Positions 28,036 to 37,062 are shown, counted from the stretch's first letter. The stretch: 64,000 nt of DNA from Halobacteriales archaeon QS_8_69_26 (GCA_003023195.1 PXRX01000046.1:62001-126000), one strand, 5' to 3'. The notes: generated from the sequence alone by a model not told the origin. Made by a program: numbers and translations.

Positions 28036-29172
28036 TCACTCCCCGTCGGCCGTTCGGTCCCCGTCGTCGGCCGTCCGATCCTCGTCGTCGGTCGTCCGAT
28101 CCTCGTCGTCGTCGGTCCGATCCTCGTCGTCGTCGGTCCGATCCTCGTCGTCGGTCGTCCCGTCTTCCTCGTCGTCGGCCGTCCGATCCTCGTCGTCGGT
28201 CGCGTTTTCCGTCTCCCCCTCGTCGGTTTCGCGGTTCTCGGCGTCCGGTCCCGAGACGACGATCCCGTCCGGGTCGTCGCCCGGGGCTGCGCCGGGGTCC
28301 CGGGGTTCGATCGCGAACTCGTAGCCGACCGTCTCGCGGGCCTCCTCGAGTGCGTCCTCGACGGTGCGGACGGTCCCAGGGTCGTCCAGTCGGACCCGGT
28401 GGGGTGGCTCGACGGGGTCGGTGAAGGAGCCGAGTCCGGCCACGAGGACCCGGGCGGCGCTCCGGACGAGTTCGTTGTCTATCTCCTCGGCGCGCTCGGC
28501 GTCGGAGACCCAGTCGAACACCACCTCGGACCGGTCCTCGTCGACGACGACCCGCCGCATCCTGTCCAGGTCGAGCGCTTCTCCGGCCAGGCGGACCTCG
28601 TCGGTCAGGACCGCGTACTCGCCGTCGTCCCACTCCACCCGCGGTTCGGTCGGGGCCAGCGCCGACGGGAACTCCGACAGCGCCGCCGACGCGGCCTCCG
28701 GGAACGAGGGCGATGCCTCGGCGTTGGCGTACTGCTGGCCCTCGTGCGGGATGGAGTAGTAGACCCACTCTCCGTCCAGGGTCACCAGGAGGTCACGGAT
28801 CCCCCAGACCCGCCAGGACATCTCGCCCGCCGGCCCGGTCGACTCCCGCTCCTCGTCGGGAACCGCCAGGACTGCCAGTACCGCGTCCGCTCCCTCCGGG
28901 AGGTCGACCAGGTACTCCCGGTCGGCCGACCCCGCGGCGGCCTCGCCGGTCCGTTCCTCGGCCAGTTCGGCCAGGCGCTCGACCGCCTCCGCGCGGTGTT
29001 CGGTCACCCACTCCTCTATCGCCAGCGAGGCCCGGTCGCCGGCCTCCAGGGCGGCCTCCGCGAGTCGGTTCTCGGCCTCGATGCGCTCCGCGTCCGTGCC
29101 ACGCTTGGTCAGGCGGTGGGTCGCGGCCCCCGTGTCCGGCCGCGACAACCCCGCCGGGTCCTCCCCCGTCAC
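28036..29172 (-). CDS. Hypothetical acidic protein with repetitive C-terminal tail
   Basis: A protein of about 378 residues that I do not recognise. The N-terminal region has helices (AERIEAENRLAEAALEAGDR, WVTEHRAEAVERLAELAEER). A central alpha/beta part contains MSWRVWGIRDLLVTLDGEWV, EWDDGEYAVLTDEVRLAGEA and RMRRVVVDEDRSEVVFDWVS. The last 75 residues are a low-complexity tail repeating DDEDRT units, encoded by near-identical GTCGTCGGTCCGATCCTC-type DNA. GTG 29172 is preferred. The frame opens further to a TTG at 29229, which would lie 25 nt behind a TTTTACAG box, so a leaderless TTG start cannot be excluded. A TACNGTA palindrome lies just upstream. Confidence 0.7.
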   Translation of the reverse strand: MTGEDPAGLSRPDTGAATHRLTKRGTDAERIEAENRLAEAALEAGDRASLAIEEWVTEHRAEAVERLAELAEERTGEAAAGSADREYLVDLPEGADAVLAVLAVPDEERESTGPAGEMSWRVWGIRDLLVTLDGEWVYYSIPHEGQQYANAEASPSFPEAASAALSEFPSALAPTEPRVEWDDGEYAVLTDEVRLAGEALDLDRMRRVVVDEDRSEVVFDWVSDAERAEEIDNELVRSAARVLVAGLGSFTDPVEPPHRVRLDDPGTVRTVEDALEEARETVGYEFAIEPRDPGAAPGDDPDGIVVSGPDAENRETDEGETENATDDEDRTADDEEDGTTDDEDRTDDDEDRTDDDEDRTTDDEDRTADDGDRTADGE

Positions 29173-29233
29173 TCTCTGGCGATCCGTCTCCCCGCCGGAC
29201 GAAAGGCGTTGTGGAACGGCCGCCGTCAACTGC

Positions 29234-29253
29234 TTACGGTAGACTTACTGTAA
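29234..29253. promoter_or_regulatory. Palindromic site, copy 2 of 4
   Basis: TTACGGTAGACTTACTGTAA shows the TACNGTA arms in inverted relation, separated by 4 bp. It abuts the 5' end of the hypothetical gene at 28036-29172 and may overlap its promoter. Confidence 0.6.
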
Positions 29254-29307
29254 AACGGCGGACCCGGTCGGGGGGCCGCCGTGGGTCGTCCCTGTGGGGG
29301 ATCGATC

Positions 29308-29436
29308 GTGGGTCGTCCTGGTCGTGGGTCGGCCCGGCCGGGGATCGGTCGTGGGTCGTCCTGGTCGTGGGTCGGCCCGGCCGGGGATCGGCCGTGGGTC
29401 GGCCTGGTCGTGGGTCGTCTTGGTCGTGAACCACCC
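29308..29436. repeat. 43-bp tandem repeat, two good copies and one degenerate
   Basis: Units start at 29308, 29351 and 29394 with GTGGGTCGTCCTGGTCGTGG. The first two match over the whole unit apart from a base near the end; the third is diverged. The stretch between the divergent unknown gene and the small membrane-protein gene is otherwise non-coding. Confidence 0.85.
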
Positions 29437-29477
29437 CGGTCGGGGATCGGAGGTGGTCGTGTCCACCGTGCGGTGGC

Positions 29478-29885
29478 TCACCGGTACGGATTGGTGCGGT
29501 ACTTGTAGTAGCCGTAGACGAACAGGACGCTCCCGGCGAACAGCAGGCGACCGCCCAGGTCGAGGTTCCCCTCGAAGGCGACGAACAGGACCCCCAGCCA
29601 CAGCGCGAGGAGGGCACCGTTGAACACCAGGACCAGCCACCAGAACGAGAGGCGAAGGCCGTCGGGGATCTCCTCGGGGTCGGGACTCGGTGGTTCGGGG
29701 ATCGACGGCAACTCCTCGGCCGGGTCGTCGTACTTCGACTCCGGGTCCTCGGGCTGGTACTTCGACGCGTAGTCGGGGATCGGGTCCCCGCTCTCGCCGT
29801 CCCCGCTCCCGTCGTCACCGTCGGGTTCCGGACCCTGGGAAGCGCCGTCGGGTCCGACGTCGTCCCGAATGTCGTCGAGTACCAC
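29478..29885 (-). CDS. Small membrane protein with acidic N-terminus
   Basis: A 135-residue protein. Residues 1-75 are acidic and proline-rich (PDYASKYQPEDPESKYDDPA). Two membrane helices follow (LSFWWLVLVFNGALLALWLG and LGGRLLFAGSVLFVYGYYKY), with a short basic tail RTNPYR. The start is GTG 29885. I know no function for this haloarchaeal type. It is the middle of three same-strand unknown genes between rad50 and polB. Confidence 0.75.
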   Translation of the reverse strand: MVLDDIRDDVGPDGASQGPEPDGDDGSGDGESGDPIPDYASKYQPEDPESKYDDPAEELPSIPEPPSPDPEEIPDGLRLSFWWLVLVFNGALLALWLGVLFVAFEGNLDLGGRLLFAGSVLFVYGYYKYRTNPYR

Positions 29886-29992
29886 TGGCTACGGGCGAGT
29901 GGGGATCGCGGGGCAAAAGGGTTCTCGATCGGTTCGCGCCGGGATCGGGCGGTCGAGAAGTTCGTCGGACGATCGGCCGGTCTGTGGTGTAC

Positions 29993-30181
29993 TCAGGCGT
30001 GCTCGCGTAGTGTGACGGCCTCGGTAGCCTCGACCCACGCGAGCGGGTTTCGGGCGTCGTAGAGTACGACGGCGTCGTCGTCCTCGTAGGCCTCGATCGA
30101 TCCCACCCCCTCGGGCTCGTGGTTCGGACGCTCGTCGTCCGGGCTGTCCTGCCGGCCGCGATCGCTCGCGTGGTCGGACAT
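29993..30181 (-). CDS. Small haloarchaeal protein (DUF7331-like)
   Basis: A 62-residue protein whose conserved-looking core is EDDDAVVLYDARNPLAWVEA. That core resembles a short family of unknown function widespread in haloarchaea. Three in-frame ATGs are present (30211, 30187, 30181). I chose 30181 because a perfect Shine-Dalgarno sequence GGAGGTGAT (30194-30186) lies 4 bases before it, whereas the others are too close to or upstream of that site. A CATATAA box at about 30219-30226 supplies the promoter and leaves a short leader. Most neighbours look leaderless, so the strong ribosome-binding site is unusual. The gene is divergent from polB. Confidence 0.75.
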   Translation of the reverse strand: MSDHASDRGRQDSPDDERPNHEPEGVGSIEAYEDDDAVVLYDARNPLAWVEATEAVTLREHA

Positions 30182-30428
30182 GGCCATCACCTCCGTGGGA
30201 GGGTTTGACATGGGGAGTTATATGCTTTATTGCCGCGGCCCGGTCGCGCGTGAAAAATCGGGGAGGGAACGTACCCCGGGCGGCGGTCGTGGACCGGCCG
30301 CTCCGGGCCCGACCGGTCGGATCGCGCCCGGGAACCCCGCGGACGGATCCCGCCCCGCGCACCACCGGGGCCTGGACCCTTCCCCGGGATCCACGGACCT
30401 TTTAGGCAGGGGGACGGATCCCGAAGAC

Positions 30429-33400
30429 ATGACCGAGGAGCCGGGACAGACGGGGCTGGGGGAGTTCGCCGGTGGCGAGCGTCCCGCCGAGGAGGCCGAA
30501 GCGATCGCCGGTCCCGAGGGGAACCACGCGGACGCGGTCGTCGACCCCGAGTGTGCGGGCCTGTCGGACGCCGACGGTACCGTCGAACTGGCGGTCACCC
30601 AGGTCGACTACACGGTCGAGGGAAGGGGCCGCGACGAGGAGCCCATCGTCCACGTCTTCGGGCGTACGCCCGACCGCACCCTCGAGCACGTCAGGGTCAG
30701 GGGCTTTCGCCCGTACTTCTACGCTCCCACCGACACCCTCGACGACGGCGACCTCGACCGCGACCGCATCACCGGGTACGAGGACGGCTACGAGTCGATC
30801 CGGGGCGAGGAACTGACGAAGATATACGGCCAGACCCCCCGCGACGTCGGGTCGATGCGCGACGAGTTCGACCACTACGAGGCCGACATCCTGTTCCCCA
30901 ACCGCCTGCTCATCGACAAGGACGTCCGGGGCGGGGTCCGGGTCCCCGAGCGCAGGGCCGAGGACGGATCGATCGCCGTCCCTCACCGGGAGGTCGAACC
31001 CGCCGACGTGAGTGCGGATCCCCGGGTCCTCACGCTGGACATCGAGGTGGACGACCGCCGGGGCTTCCCCGAGGACGGCGAGGAGCCGATAGTCTGTCTC
31101 ACCACCCACGACTCCTACGACGACGAGCACGTCGCCTGGCTCTACGAGGCACCGGAGGGCGAGGGCGTCGCGCCGGGGGACCTGGACGGCTACGAACCGA
31201 TCTCGGCGGGCAGCGACGTCCGGGTCGAGACGTTCGACTCCGAACCCGCGATGCTGGCGGCGCTTCTCGCCTACGTGGAGGAGAAGGACCAGGACGTCCT
31301 CACGGGCTGGAACTTCGACGACTTCGACGCGCCCTACCTGCTGGACCGCCTGGAGCGCCTGGACGACTGGCCCGACCACGACCACGACCTATCGATCGAA
31401 CGGCTCTCCCGGGTGAACGAGGTCTGGCGGTCGGACTGGGGCGGCCCCGACGTGAAGGGCCGGGTCGTCTTCGACCTCCTCTACGCGTACAAGCGGACGC
31501 AGTTCACCGAACTCGAATCGTACCGGCTGGACGCCGTCGGCGAGATGGAACTCGGCGTCGGCAAGGAGCGCTACCCCGGCGACATCGGCGACCTCTGGGA
31601 GGACGACCCCGAGCAACTGCTCGAGTACAACCTCCGCGACGTCGAACTCTGCGTCGAGATCAACGAGGAACAGGACGTGATCCCGTTCTGGCTGGAGGTC
31701 GCCGCGTTCGTCGGCTGTCTGCTGGAGGACGCCACCACGCCAGGCGACGCGGTGGACATGTACGTCCTCCACGAGGCCCACGGGAAGTTCGCGCTCCCCT
31801 CGAAGGGCAAACAGGAGTCCGAGGAGTTCGAAGGCGGGGCGGTCTTCGACCCGATCACCGGCGTTCGCGAAAATGTCAGTGTACTAGATCTTAAGTCGCT
31901 CTATCCCATGTGCATGGTGACAATTAATGCGTCACCGGAGACGAAAGTCGACGACGAGGCGACCGACGTGGAGACCTACCGCGCCCCGAACGGCCAGCAG
32001 TTCCGGAAGAAGCCGGACGGCATCATCCGGGAGATGGTCGACGAACTCCTGACAGAACGCGAAGAAAAGAAGTCCCTGCGGAACGATCACGAGCCGGATA
32101 CACCGGAGTACGAGCTCTACGACCGGCAGCAACAGGCCGTCAAGGTGATCATGAACTGCTTCACCCCCGACACCGAGGTATTGACGCCCGAGGGGGTCCG
32201 CCGGATCACCGCCCTAGACGAGGGTGACGAGGTCTACTCCCTGGATCCGGAGACGATGGAGGTGGAGACGAAGTCCGTCGTCGAGACCCACTCGTACCCC
32301 GACTACGACGGCGAACTCGTCGACATCGAGACCAGCCAGATCGACTTTCGTGTGACGCCGAACCACCGGATGCTCGTCCGCAAGAACGAGACGAACGGGA
32401 TCACCGAGGACGAGTACCGGTTCGTGGAGGCGGGCGAACTCGACCGCGCCACGAACTACGAACTCCCCCACGGGTGGACGGGGCCGGACGGAGAGGAACT
32501 GGACCACGTCGACCTGACGGAAATCGTCGACGGCGAGTACGAGGTGTGGATCCGGCCGGAGGTCCACGGCCACACCTTCGCCGCCGAGATCGGGTACTAC
32601 CCAGACAAGGTCCTGAAAAACGACATCGGGGTTGAGGGCTACGTCTTCTCCGCCGAGGAGTTCGAAGAACACCGGGAGTACCTGGAGGACGTCGCTGAAC
32701 GGAGCTTCGTCCACAGGGAGTCCGGGCGCAAGTGGATTCCCCGGACCTTCGACGGCGACGATTTCCTCCAGTTGCTCGCGTGGTACGTGACCGAGGGGAA
32801 CGTCTACACCTCGGAGGAGAAGCAGTTCGGTGACAAGCTCCGGGGGTCGGCGACGACCGTCAAGATCGCCCAGAACGGGCCCGCCGTGACCGACGGCGGG
32901 ACGAGCGACCACGCGTCGATCGGCGAACTCCTCGACCGGATGGGGTTCGACTACTACGTCGACGATCGGTCCTACCAGTTCACTTCCCGGTTGCTGGGCG
33001 AGACCCTGATCGACCTCTGTGGCGGCGACAGCTTCGAGAAGCGGATCCCGGAGTTCGTCTGGGAGCTCTCCGAGCGCCAGAAGCGCCTTTTCCTCGACGC
33101 ACTGATCGACGGTGACGGCGACAGGCAGGTCGACTCCTGGCGCTACACGACATCCAGCGAGCGTCTCCGGGACGACGTGATGCGGCTCTGTGTCCATCTC
33201 GGACTGAACCCCAAGTACACCCGAGACAGCAGCTCCTGGCGGATTCACGTCGACGAGAACGCGAAGAACACGCTCCGGATGCACCGGAGCGGGTCCACGA
33301 CCACCGCCGAGGACGGCGTCTACTGTGTCACAGTCGAGGACAACCACACGCTGATGGCCGGGCGGAACGGACGCTTCCAGTTCGTCGGGCAGTCACTCTA

Positions 33401-34361
33401 CGGGGTGTCGGGGTGGGATCGCTTCCGCCTGTACGACAAGGAGAACGCCGCCGCCGTCACCGCGACCGGGCGGGAGGTGATCGAGTTCACCGAGGAAGTA
33501 ACGGGTGAAATGAATTATCGGGTAATTTATGGAGATACCGATTCAGTCATGCTCGAACTCGGTGGCGACGTCTCCGAGGAGGAGGCAATCGAACGGTCGT
33601 TCGACATCGAGGACCGGATCAACGCCAGTTACGACGAGTTCGCCCGCGAGGAGTTGAACGCGGCCCAGCACCGCTTCCAGATCGAGTTCGAGAAGCTGTA
33701 CCGCCGGTTCTTCCAGGCGGGCAAGAAGAAGCGTTACGCCGGCCACATCGTCTGGAAGGAGGGCAAGGACGTCGACGACATCGACATCACGGGCTTCGAG
33801 TACAAGCGCTCGGACATCGCGCCCATCACGAAGGAGGTCCAGCGGGAAGTGATCGAGATGATAGTGACGGGCGAGGACATCGAGGAGGTCACGGCCTACG
33901 TCAACGGGGTCATCGAGGACTTCCGGGCCGGGGAGTACGACCTCGACGACGTCGGCATTCCCGGCGGCATCGGGAAGCGCCTGGACGCCTACGACACCGA
34001 CACCGCCCAGGTCCGCGGGGCGAAGTACGCCAACCTCATGCTGGGGACGAACTTCGGCCGGGGCTCCAAGCCAAAGCGCCTCTACCTCGCGGACGTCCAC
34101 CGGAGCTTCTTCGAGCGCATGGAGGAGGAGAAGGGCCTGGACCCCCGCGAGGACCCCGTCTACGGCGAGTTCAAGGTCGACCCGGACGTCATCTGCTTCG
34201 AGTTCGACGACCAGGTGCCCGAGGAGTTCGAGGTGGACTGGGACAAGATGCTCGACAAGACCCTCAAGGGACCGATCGAGCGGGTGCTGGAGGCCCTGGA
34301 CGTCTCCTGGGACGAGGTAGTAAGCGGCCAGGAACAGAAGGGCCTCGGCGAGTTCATGTGA
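30429..34361 (+). CDS. polB: Family B DNA polymerase with one intein
   Basis: The replicative family B polymerase precursor has 1310 residues, 898 without its intein. Exonuclease motifs are ExoI LTLDIEVDD (near 204), ExoII NFDDFD (near 295) and ExoIII YNLRD (near 400). Polymerase motif A DLKSLYP is at 487, motif B KVIMN/SLYG is split by the intein after Asn576, and motif C YGDTD has its aspartate at 1036. N-terminal QTGLGEFA and C-terminal QKGLGEFM look like PCNA-binding peptides. ATG 30429 follows a CTTTTAGG box at 30398. Codons 31863-31934 (31 of 72 bases G/C) and 33495-33545 (19 of 51) around motifs A and C are AT-rich, unlike the rest of the gene. Confidence 0.97.
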   Translation: MTEEPGQTGLGEFAGGERPAEEAEAIAGPEGNHADAVVDPECAGLSDADGTVELAVTQVDYTVEGRGRDEEPIVHVFGRTPDRTLEHVRVRGFRPYFYAPTDTLDDGDLDRDRITGYEDGYESIRGEELTKIYGQTPRDVGSMRDEFDHYEADILFPNRLLIDKDVRGGVRVPERRAEDGSIAVPHREVEPADVSADPRVLTLDIEVDDRRGFPEDGEEPIVCLTTHDSYDDEHVAWLYEAPEGEGVAPGDLDGYEPISAGSDVRVETFDSEPAMLAALLAYVEEKDQDVLTGWNFDDFDAPYLLDRLERLDDWPDHDHDLSIERLSRVNEVWRSDWGGPDVKGRVVFDLLYAYKRTQFTELESYRLDAVGEMELGVGKERYPGDIGDLWEDDPEQLLEYNLRDVELCVEINEEQDVIPFWLEVAAFVGCLLEDATTPGDAVDMYVLHEAHGKFALPSKGKQESEEFEGGAVFDPITGVRENVSVLDLKSLYPMCMVTINASPETKVDDEATDVETYRAPNGQQFRKKPDGIIREMVDELLTEREEKKSLRNDHEPDTPEYELYDRQQQAVKVIMNCFTPDTEVLTPEGVRRITALDEGDEVYSLDPETMEVETKSVVETHSYPDYDGELVDIETSQIDFRVTPNHRMLVRKNETNGITEDEYRFVEAGELDRATNYELPHGWTGPDGEELDHVDLTEIVDGEYEVWIRPEVHGHTFAAEIGYYPDKVLKNDIGVEGYVFSAEEFEEHREYLEDVAERSFVHRESGRKWIPRTFDGDDFLQLLAWYVTEGNVYTSEEKQFGDKLRGSATTVKIAQNGPAVTDGGTSDHASIGELLDRMGFDYYVDDRSYQFTSRLLGETLIDLCGGDSFEKRIPEFVWELSERQKRLFLDALIDGDGDRQVDSWRYTTSSERLRDDVMRLCVHLGLNPKYTRDSSSWRIHVDENAKNTLRMHRSGSTTTAEDGVYCVTVEDNHTLMAGRNGRFQFVGQSLYGVSGWDRFRLYDKENAAAVTATGREVIEFTEEVTGEMNYRVIYGDTDSVMLELGGDVSEEEAIERSFDIEDRINASYDEFAREELNAAQHRFQIEFEKLYRRFFQAGKKKRYAGHIVWKEGKDVDDIDITGFEYKRSDIAPITKEVQREVIEMIVTGEDIEEVTAYVNGVIEDFRAGEYDLDDVGIPGGIGKRLDAYDTDTAQVRGAKYANLMLGTNFGRGSKPKRLYLADVHRSFFERMEEEKGLDPREDPVYGEFKVDPDVICFEFDDQVPEEFEVDWDKMLDKTLKGPIERVLEALDVSWDEVVSGQEQKGLGEFM
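32157..33392 (+). other. Intein in PolB motif B with LAGLIDADG endonuclease
   Basis: The 412-residue in-frame insert (precursor residues 577-988) starts with Cys in CFTPDTEVLTPEGVRRI (block A). It has the TxxH block B (DFRVTPNHRMLVR) and ends before the +1 residue Ser. Both dodecapeptide endonuclease motifs are present: LLAWYVTEGN and LDALIDGDGD. Block F reads VTVEDNHTLMAGRN. The last residues are FVGQ rather than the usual His-Asn, so splicing must use Gln with an unusual Gly before it. Removing it restores KVIMN-SLYGVSGW, the uninterrupted motif B. Confidence 0.93.
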
Positions 34362-34639
34362 GCGGCGGGGTTTCGGCAGGTCGTCGACGCGACCGCCGTC
34401 CCACTCCGATCGTCGACGGTCCTTCGCACCGGAGTCGAGGCTCCGACCGGGACTCCCGATTCCGGCGGCGATCCGACGCGTCGAAGCCCGGGTTCCGCGG
34501 ATCCCGTGCGAGGTAACAGGGCGCCCTGCCGACCCGGCTATTTCCGATATACAAAATCGTTTTTCCGAGCGCAAAAATCGAATGGGGACGATACGAAAGC
34601 ATTATAGGCGGCACGACCGTGGTTTCGGACGACCTAACG

Positions 34640-35542
34640 ATGGCACGACTAGAGATACGGAACCTCCACGCGGAGGTAGCGGACGACGAGGAGGAGACGA
34701 TCCTCGAAGGGGTCGACCTGGCGGTCGAGTCCGACGAGATCCACGCCCTGATGGGACCGAACGGGAGCGGGAAGTCGACCCTGGCGAAGGTCGTCGCCGG
34801 GCACCCGGCCTACCGGGTCACCGAGGGAGAGGTCACCCTCCACCTCGACGGCGACGAGTTCGACGAGCCGATCCCCGAGGACAAACGGACCTGGGACCTG
34901 CTGGACCTGGAACCCAACGAGCGGGCGGCGCTCGGCATCTACCTGGGCTTCCAGTACCCCGCGGAGATCGAGGGCGTCACGATGGTGAACTTCCTCCGGA
35001 CCGCCCTGAACGCCAAGTTCGAGGAGCGCGAGGAGCTGTTCGAGGACGAAGAGGACGAGGAGGAAGCGGAGGAGGCCGGCTACGACACCTCCCCGATGGA
35101 GGGCCCCGCCGACGAGGGCGAGGTCGGCGTCGCCCAGTTCCAGGAGATCCTCCGGGGGAAGATGGAACTGCTGGACATCGACGACCGGTTCGCCGACCGG
35201 TACCTCAACGCCGGCTTCTCCGGCGGCGAGAAGAAGCAAAACGAGGTGCTCCAGGCGGCCGTCCTCGAACCGGAGATCGCCATCCTCGACGAGATCGACT
35301 CCGGGCTGGACATCGACCGCCTGCGCGACGTCTCGACCGGCATCAACGCCCTCCGCGACGAGGAGGGGTCGGGCGTGCTGATGATCACCCACTACCAGCG
35401 GATCCTCGACTACGTCGAACCCGACCGGGTCCACGTGATGCTCGACGGCCAGGTCGTCATGGAGGGCGGTCCGGACCTCGCCGAGAAGCTCGAGGACAAG
35501 GGGTACGACTGGGTTCGCGAGGAGACCTACGGGACGGCCTGA
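34640..35542 (+). CDS. sufC: Fe-S cluster assembly ATPase SufC
   Basis: SufC is the ABC ATPase of the SufBCD iron-sulfur cluster scaffold. The 300-residue protein contains Walker [15 protein letters not shown], the Suf-specific LGFQYPAEIEGVTMVNFLRT, a signature FSGGEKKQNEVLQAAVL, Walker B IAILDEIDSGLDIDRL and the H-loop MITHYQRILDYV. An acidic insert (about 135-165) is a haloarchaeal addition. ATG 34640 (MARLEIRNLHAEV) fits the family better than the upstream GTG 34619. An ATTATAGG box at 34601 provides the promoter. sufB follows after 73 bases with its own TATA box. Confidence 0.96.
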   Translation: MARLEIRNLHAEVADDEEETILEGVDLAVESDEIHALMGPNGSGKSTLAKVVAGHPAYRVTEGEVTLHLDGDEFDEPIPEDKRTWDLLDLEPNERAALGIYLGFQYPAEIEGVTMVNFLRTALNAKFEEREELFEDEEDEEEAEEAGYDTSPMEGPADEGEVGVAQFQEILRGKMELLDIDDRFADRYLNAGFSGGEKKQNEVLQAAVLEPEIAILDEIDSGLDIDRLRDVSTGINALRDEEGSGVLMITHYQRILDYVEPDRVHVMLDGQVVMEGGPDLAEKLEDKGYDWVREETYGTA

Positions 35543-35570
35543 GGTAACCGAGAACGGTTACGCCAGGACA

Positions 35571-35580
35571 GTATAATAAA
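35571..35580 (+). promoter_or_regulatory. TATA box before sufB
   Basis: GTATAATAAA lies about 40 nt before the sufB ATG, leaving a leader of roughly 10-15 nt. This suggests that sufB-sufD can be transcribed apart from sufC. Confidence 0.5.
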
Positions 35581-35615
35581 CCTCCAACCCAAACCCGAAA
35601 CCAACGAAACCAACA

Positions 35616-37046
35616 ATGAGCTCAGAACAAGAGGACCTCAAAGAGACAGACACCGAGGAGCGCTTCGCCTTCAAGAAGGAGGAGAGCTCCGCGTTCAAGA
35701 CCGAGAAGGGCCTGACCGAGGAGACGATCCGCCTCATCAGCGAGGACAAGGACGAGCCCGAGTGGATGCTGGAGCGCCGCCTCCGCGCGCTCCGGCAGTT
35801 CAAGGAGATGCCGATGCCGACCGACTGGCCCGGCCAGCCGGACCTCTCGGAGGTCGACCTCGACGAGATCGTTCCCTACATCCGCCCGGACATCGACACC
35901 CGCGGCGGCGTCGACGAGTGGGACGACCTCCCCGAGGACATCCAGGACACCTTCGACAAACTGGGCATCCCGGAGGCCGAGAAGAAGGCCCTCTCGGGCG
36001 TCGGCGCCCAGTACGAGTCCGAGATCGTCTACCAGAACATGCAGGAGCGCTGGGAGGAGAAGGGCGTCGTCTTCTGTGACATGGACAGGGCCGTCCAGGA
36101 ACACGAGGAGATCGTCCGGGAGTACTTCATGACGAAGTGCGTCCCGCCCAGCGACAACAAGTTCGCGGCCCTGCACGGGGCCATCTGGTCGGGCGGTTCG
36201 TTCGTCTACGTCCCCGAGGACACGACCGTCGACATGCCCGTCCAGGCGTACTTCCGGATGAACTCGGAGGGGATGGGACAGTTCGAGCACACGCTGATCA
36301 TCGCCGAACCCGGCTCGGAGGTCCACTACATCGAGGGCTGTTCGGCCCCGCAGTACGCCGCGTTCAACCTCCACAGCGGGGGCGTCGAGGTGTTCGTCAA
36401 GGAGGACGCCCACGTCCAGTACTCGACGGTGCAGAACTGGTCGAAGAACACCTACAACCTCAACACCAAGCGCGCCATCGCGGAGAACGGTGCGACCATG
36501 GAGTGGGTGTCCGGGTCGATGGGGTCGAAGGCGACGATGCTGTACCCCTCGACCATCCTGAAGGGCCGCGGCGCGACGGACAACCACATCACCATCGCGT
36601 TCGCGGGCGAGGGCCAGGACATCGACACCGGCGCGAAGGTCTACCACAACGCGCCGAACACGAAGTCGACCATCGAGTCCAAGTCCATCGCCAAGGACGG
36701 CGGCCGCACCAACTACCGCGGTCTCGTCCACATCGCCGACGGCGCCGAGAACTCCTCCACGTCCGTCGAGTGTGACGCCCTGATGTTCGACAACGACTCC
36801 ACCTCCGACACGATGCCGTACATGGAGATCCAGGAGTCGAAGGTCGACGTCGCCCACGAGGCCACTGTGGGGAAAATCGGCGACGAGGACGTCTTCTACC
36901 TCCAGTCCCGCGGACTGGACGACGACGACGCCAAGAAGATGATCGTCGCCGGGTTCATCGAACCCATCACCGAGGAACTGCCCATCGAGTACGCGGTCGA
37001 ACTGAACCGCCTGATCGAACTCGAGATGGAGGGGAGCCTCGGGTAA
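35616..37046 (+). CDS. sufB: Fe-S cluster assembly protein SufB
   Basis: SufB is the main scaffold subunit of the SufBCD complex. The 476-residue protein has the conserved blocks EEKGVVFCDMDRAVQEHEEI, YFMTKCVPPSDNKFAALHGA, GSFVYVPEDTTVDMPVQAYF, HYIEGCSAPQYAAFNLHSGG and YMEIQESKVDVAHEATVGKI. The beta-helix core contains the cysteine in EGCSAP and the glutamate- and histidine-rich region used for cluster assembly. The ending LPIEYAVELNRLIELEMEGS is typical. It lies between sufC and sufD in an unbroken suf operon. Confidence 0.97.
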   Translation: MSSEQEDLKETDTEERFAFKKEESSAFKTEKGLTEETIRLISEDKDEPEWMLERRLRALRQFKEMPMPTDWPGQPDLSEVDLDEIVPYIRPDIDTRGGVDEWDDLPEDIQDTFDKLGIPEAEKKALSGVGAQYESEIVYQNMQERWEEKGVVFCDMDRAVQEHEEIVREYFMTKCVPPSDNKFAALHGAIWSGGSFVYVPEDTTVDMPVQAYFRMNSEGMGQFEHTLIIAEPGSEVHYIEGCSAPQYAAFNLHSGGVEVFVKEDAHVQYSTVQNWSKNTYNLNTKRAIAENGATMEWVSGSMGSKATMLYPSTILKGRGATDNHITIAFAGEGQDIDTGAKVYHNAPNTKSTIESKSIAKDGGRTNYRGLVHIADGAENSSTSVECDALMFDNDSTSDTMPYMEIQESKVDVAHEATVGKIGDEDVFYLQSRGLDDDDAKKMIVAGFIEPITEELPIEYAVELNRLIELEMEGSLG

Positions 37047-37062
37047 CTCCCGGGAGGTCACA

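Noticed and set aside
29308-29436. Possible CRISPR array
   Set aside because: The units are contiguous tandem copies without variable spacers, and no cas gene is near.
31863-33545. AT-rich polB segments as sequencing errors or a foreign gene insertion
   Set aside because: The reading frame and the conserved motif residues are perfect across both segments.
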